Shown in pieces: positions 61,310-64,000 of a stretch of 64,000 bases of DNA. Source of the DNA: Margaritifera margaritifera (lineage: Eukaryota; Mollusca; Bivalvia; Unionida; Margaritiferidae); assembly GCA_029931535.1 (NCBI GenBank), contig JAQPZY010001033.1, forward strand, positions 310,001 to 374,000, written 5' to 3'. Under the pieces are notes generated by a model. That model saw only the letters and a list, made by a program, of their open reading frames with translations. It made no database searches and was not told the origin of the DNA. A program made the translations under genes and the position numbers. The stretch's first letter is position 1. Each line of letters begins with the position of its first letter.

Positions 61310-62050
61310 TGTGTAGTTCATCGTGCTTGCGACAAGTGCATTCAAGAACCTTGATTTCATCACTGTCAAAATTGTAGCGTGATTTCAGGAGAACATGAAA
61401 AGATATTTGGTGCCTAATAGTACTATTTCTGATTTTGCCTAGTGGATTTTAGACGCCACTGGGTACACTTGAAGGGAAGAAGAGGTACATCGTTACGGGA
61501 ACTGTCACCAGTATACTACAGTTATGGCGCACAATTTCTCAGGTTATGACGGACAATTTCTTTTGAAACATTATTTAGAAAAAGTATGGAATTTCCATCA
61601 GTCTTCATGATCGAGCCAAAATCATTTACATGAAAGCGCGAAACGTACAATTTAATGATTCCCTGAGTTATTTAGACATGCCATTAGCTGGAATGCCTAA
61701 AACGTTTGTAATGACAGAAATGGCTAAAAGCTATTTTCCACACTTTTTTAATGCTGAAGCCAATCAACACTTCGTGCTGCCGCATTTGCCAGAAGTTTAC
61801 TCCTACGACCCTGATGGTATGCACACAGAACAAAAGAAGCATTCTCTACTTGGTACCAAACCAATTCTTCAGACACTTTTGATTTTCAAGAAGAAATGTT
61901 GAACTATTGTCGATTTTATGTGGACATTTTACGACGTTGTTGTGGAAAAGTTCGACAATTATTTATCGTTCACGGAGGTATCTGAAGGAGGCTTCTACCA
62001 TTGCCAAAGCGCGTAAATTACTGTACCGAAAGAATGTTAATGCTCATGAA
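61310..62050 (+). pseudogene. Polinton family-B DNA polymerase, exonuclease-domain remnant
   Basis: Blocks in family order with stops and frameshifts between them: a cysteine cluster HRACDKCIQEP...CQNC (about 61320-61375), MAHNFSGYDGQFLLKHYL (61524-61580, the exonuclease 'HN..GYD' motif), KARNVQFNDSLSYLDMPLAG (61633-61692) and MPKTFVMTEMAKSYFPHFFN, then FDFQEEMLNYCRFYVDILRR (about 61878-61940, third exonuclease motif, where D of 'SDVD' is Y). The polymerase palm is absent: the sequence runs into a simple repeat at 62265. It complements the 0.9-2.5 kb remnant, which lacks this half, but the two are far apart and are separate copies. Confidence 0.82.
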
Positions 62051-62264
62051 CACACTAGCCATCATACCACAACAATCATATTGATCTGTCAGCCGTCGAT
62101 ATTGCGCTAAAGCTTTGCACTGGCTACATTACTTGTATGAAACTCAAGACAAGAAGATGCAACATGCTAGAAACGGCGATGGAGAGAAAAAAAATTGGAT
62201 CTTATTCTCTGGATGGTTGAGATATAGAAAACCCACAGATTGCGACATTTACTATTAAACAGGT

Positions 62265-62590
62265 GCTTTGGAGTGACCAACACCAAGACATGTACTATCC
62301 ATTACCCCCACACTTACTATCCGACACCCCACATTTACTATCCAACCCCTTGATCTACCATCCAACATGCCGTTGTAGTGACCAATACCCAGTGATCTAC
62401 TATCACTGCCCAGTCATGTACTATCCATTACTCCCACATTTACGATTCAACATACCGTTAGGAGTGACCAACACCAAGTCATGTACTATCAAGCACCCTA
62501 CATTTACTATCCAACATCCCATATTTGCTATCCAACACGCCATTTGGAGTGACCAACACTCGAAGTTATACATCGTACATATTAAGAGAA
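62265..62590. repeat. Irregular 'actatccaacaccccatttg' repeat
   Basis: Repeating phrases 'ggagtgaccaacaccaagtc', 'atgtactatcca', 'cccacatttactatccaac' with a loose period near 100 bp. They create a spurious open frame. Confidence 0.7.
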
Positions 62591-62811
62591 GAACTGACAC
62601 ACATTTAAGGACAGGTATTGACTTAATTTAAGTTTCCAAAGTTGGGATTTATCCTGAAATGTGAAAAATTTCGATTTTGTGTGCGGCTGTATAATGGAAA
62701 TGGAATTTCTTTTCGCAATTATTATGAGCAAGATAGATAATGATTCCTAGCCACTCTAATTTTTCTCAAGTTTAATTAAAAAAAAAAAACAATCCACTCC
62801 TTAATATGTTT

Positions 62812-62813
<2 letters not shown>

Positions 62814-62873
<60 letters not shown>
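62814..62873. repeat. (CT)n microsatellite
   Basis: About 30 uninterrupted units between the polymerase and capsid remnants. Confidence 0.97.
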
Positions 62874-62876
<3 letters not shown>

Positions 62877-62995
62877 GTGGTTGGACAATTAAATTCATAT
62901 CCTTGATAAAACGAAATTACACAAGGAATACGAGATAGAAAATAAGGAAGACATTAAATTAATATGAAAAGAGTGAATACGGAGACCAGAACAAA

Positions 62996-63259
62996 ATGTA
63001 TGTGCTTTACAAAGCCGGTGAAAGAATTGATAAACCAGAGCAGACAGGGGAGAATAAATATGTTATAATTCATGATTTAGCTGATGAATGTCAATTTCTG
63101 ACAATTAAATTATATATTTCTCAGTTTAGCACTGCAGTTAACCGAGACCTCGTACAAATATTTAAAGAGATTAAGTGCTGTTCTTGTTCTGGCCATCGTG
63201 ACATTATGCCCGTATATTTCTCTTGTTCTCTTGTGGCCTGTGACTGCTGTTCTGGATAG
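62996..63259 (+). CDS. ORF of 87 aa, unidentified, probably Polinton cargo
   Basis: MYVLYKAGERIDKPEQTGEN, KYVIIHDLADECQFLTIKLY, and a cysteine-rich end CCSCSGHRDIM ... CDCCSG. It looks protein-like and intact, about 50 bp from the end of the convergent capsid-like gene. Not recognised. The Cys clusters could bind metal. Confidence 0.4.
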   Translation: MYVLYKAGERIDKPEQTGENKYVIIHDLADECQFLTIKLYISQFSTAVNRDLVQIFKEIKCCSCSGHRDIMPVYFSCSLVACDCCSG

Positions 63260-63305
63260 AAAAAAAATCCTCTTCACCTATCTCCATTGGTTCATTTCTA
63301 CGTTT

Positions 63306-63938
63306 TTAATAGTCTAGGATCACTTCTCTCAGGCTGTTTATTTCTAGAGTATTATCGAATTCTGCAAACTGAAGTTCCACACGGATTCGGCCTGATTTTA
63401 AAGGGTGGAAATGTCCCTCGCCGCTGCCTTGATCTCGAGCTAAATTAAATTTCCACAAAGCATAACCTCCTGCATCATCGTCGTAATTAATGCCGTGGCT
63501 ACTGTTGGTTCCTAATTGTCATGTGGCTTCAAACAGAATCAAGTAAGATCACAAGTAATTTTTCTGGGCAACGTTAGATTCAAAAGGTCTGGTACACAAA
63601 ACTCTCGCCATCTCGAATGACTTTTATCATGGACACGTTGAAATGTTGGAACTCGAAAGGATTTTGATCGAAAGCTTCGTTAAGAGCCGCATTGCTGACG
63701 ATGCCAATACGTAAACATTTAGGCAGTTAGTCTTAGAAAATATAATCTTCGATCTTAGATCGGAGTCCAGAGGCAATGTGAAGGTTTTGACTTCCACTCG
63801 TCGTAGAGGATACATGGCTGTCGTTCTGCTCAGAGTTTGACTGATGTCGTTTCCCACTTTAGGTAAGACTTTCATACGTCGCACGTAAAGTCTGGCTTCT
63901 TTGATGTTTGTTTTGTACTCGTTAGTATTAGCCATCAA
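63306..63938 (-). pseudogene. Polinton major-capsid-like protein, C-terminal part
   Basis: Minus strand, entering from the right edge: YKTNIKEARLYVRRMKVLP, TTAMYPLRRVEVKTFTLPL, a frameshift near 63730, RIGIVSNAALNEAFDQNPFE and FQHFNVSMIKV, stops near 63570-63590, another frameshift, then DDAGGYALWKFNLARDQGSG, FAEFDNTLEINSLREVILDY and a stop at 63306-63308. The order and the YP-RRVEVKTFT and AEFDN.LEI blocks match the double-jelly-roll capsid proteins of Polintons, often annotated as 'F54H12.2-like'. The N-terminal half lies beyond the window. At least two frameshifts make this copy non-functional unless they are sequencing errors. Confidence 0.75.
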
Positions 63939-64000
63939 ATGGAACTCGGTACTACTTCAATTTAATCCCAGAGATACATCCACCCCATTCAACAAGTACT

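Noticed and set aside
62263..62631. A 122-aa Pro/His/Tyr-rich protein
   Set aside because: It is translated from the irregular 'actatccaacacccc' repeat and has no independent support.

Overview
This is animal nuclear DNA: AT-rich, full of long microsatellites and decayed transposable elements, with one spliced gene whose short exons are scattered across large introns. The repeat content (Polinton/Maverick remnants, a Ty3/gypsy remnant, tRNA-derived SINEs, dense (CA)n, (TA)n and (GA)n tracts, and an 'agctcacctggcc' type repeat at 59.8 kb) and an invertebrate-style SLC23 protein suggest a lophotrochozoan, most likely a bivalve mollusc. The taxon is an inference.

The only gene that looks intact is an SLC23-family (nucleobase-ascorbate transporter) gene on the + strand. 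Eleven coding exons run from 25,756 to 47,106. Every junction is in phase with GT..AG borders and the protein comes to about 605 residues, the usual size for the family. A 5' UTR exon probably lies upstream, because a splice acceptor sits one base before the ATG. Two family hallmarks are altered: the TM1 'QH' pair reads QQ, and the first residue of the NAT signature is Gly. The substrate may therefore not be ascorbate.

Layout. 0-7 kb: a 57-bp tandem repeat, a decayed Polinton-type family-B DNA polymerase (+, about 0.9-2.5 kb), an unidentified decayed gene convergent with it (-, 2.7-3.25 kb), a SINE piece and a large 54-bp satellite. 7-17 kb: SINEs, several short tandem arrays, a compound (CA)(TA)(GT) palindrome and a diverged repeat carrying a perfect oestrogen-response-element-like palindrome. 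17-23 kb: a decayed Ty3/gypsy element (-; gag and integrase remain, protease to RNase H are deleted, one LTR) beside a decayed Polinton integrase (-). 25.5-47 kb: the SLC23 gene. Its intron 2 holds a Polinton integrase tail followed by about 6 kb of decayed, unrecognised coding sequence. Its intron 7 holds a pseudogene of a widespread uncharacterised cysteine-containing multicopy family. 47-53 kb: microsatellites, a 32-bp array, an unexplained minus-strand ORF and a LINE-ORF1-like fragment. 53.7-57 kb: a mosaic satellite of direct and inverted units. 57.9-58.35 kb: a 63-bp array. 58.7 kb: a hAT-type MITE with a perfect 8-bp target duplication. 60.9-64 kb: another Polinton, with a polymerase exonuclease domain (+) and a major-capsid-like gene (-) running toward the window edge.

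All mobile-element genes seen here carry stops or frameshifts. Nothing suggests an active element inside the window, though the right-hand Polinton could continue beyond it. Gene calls come from reading the translation by eye; no database search was possible.
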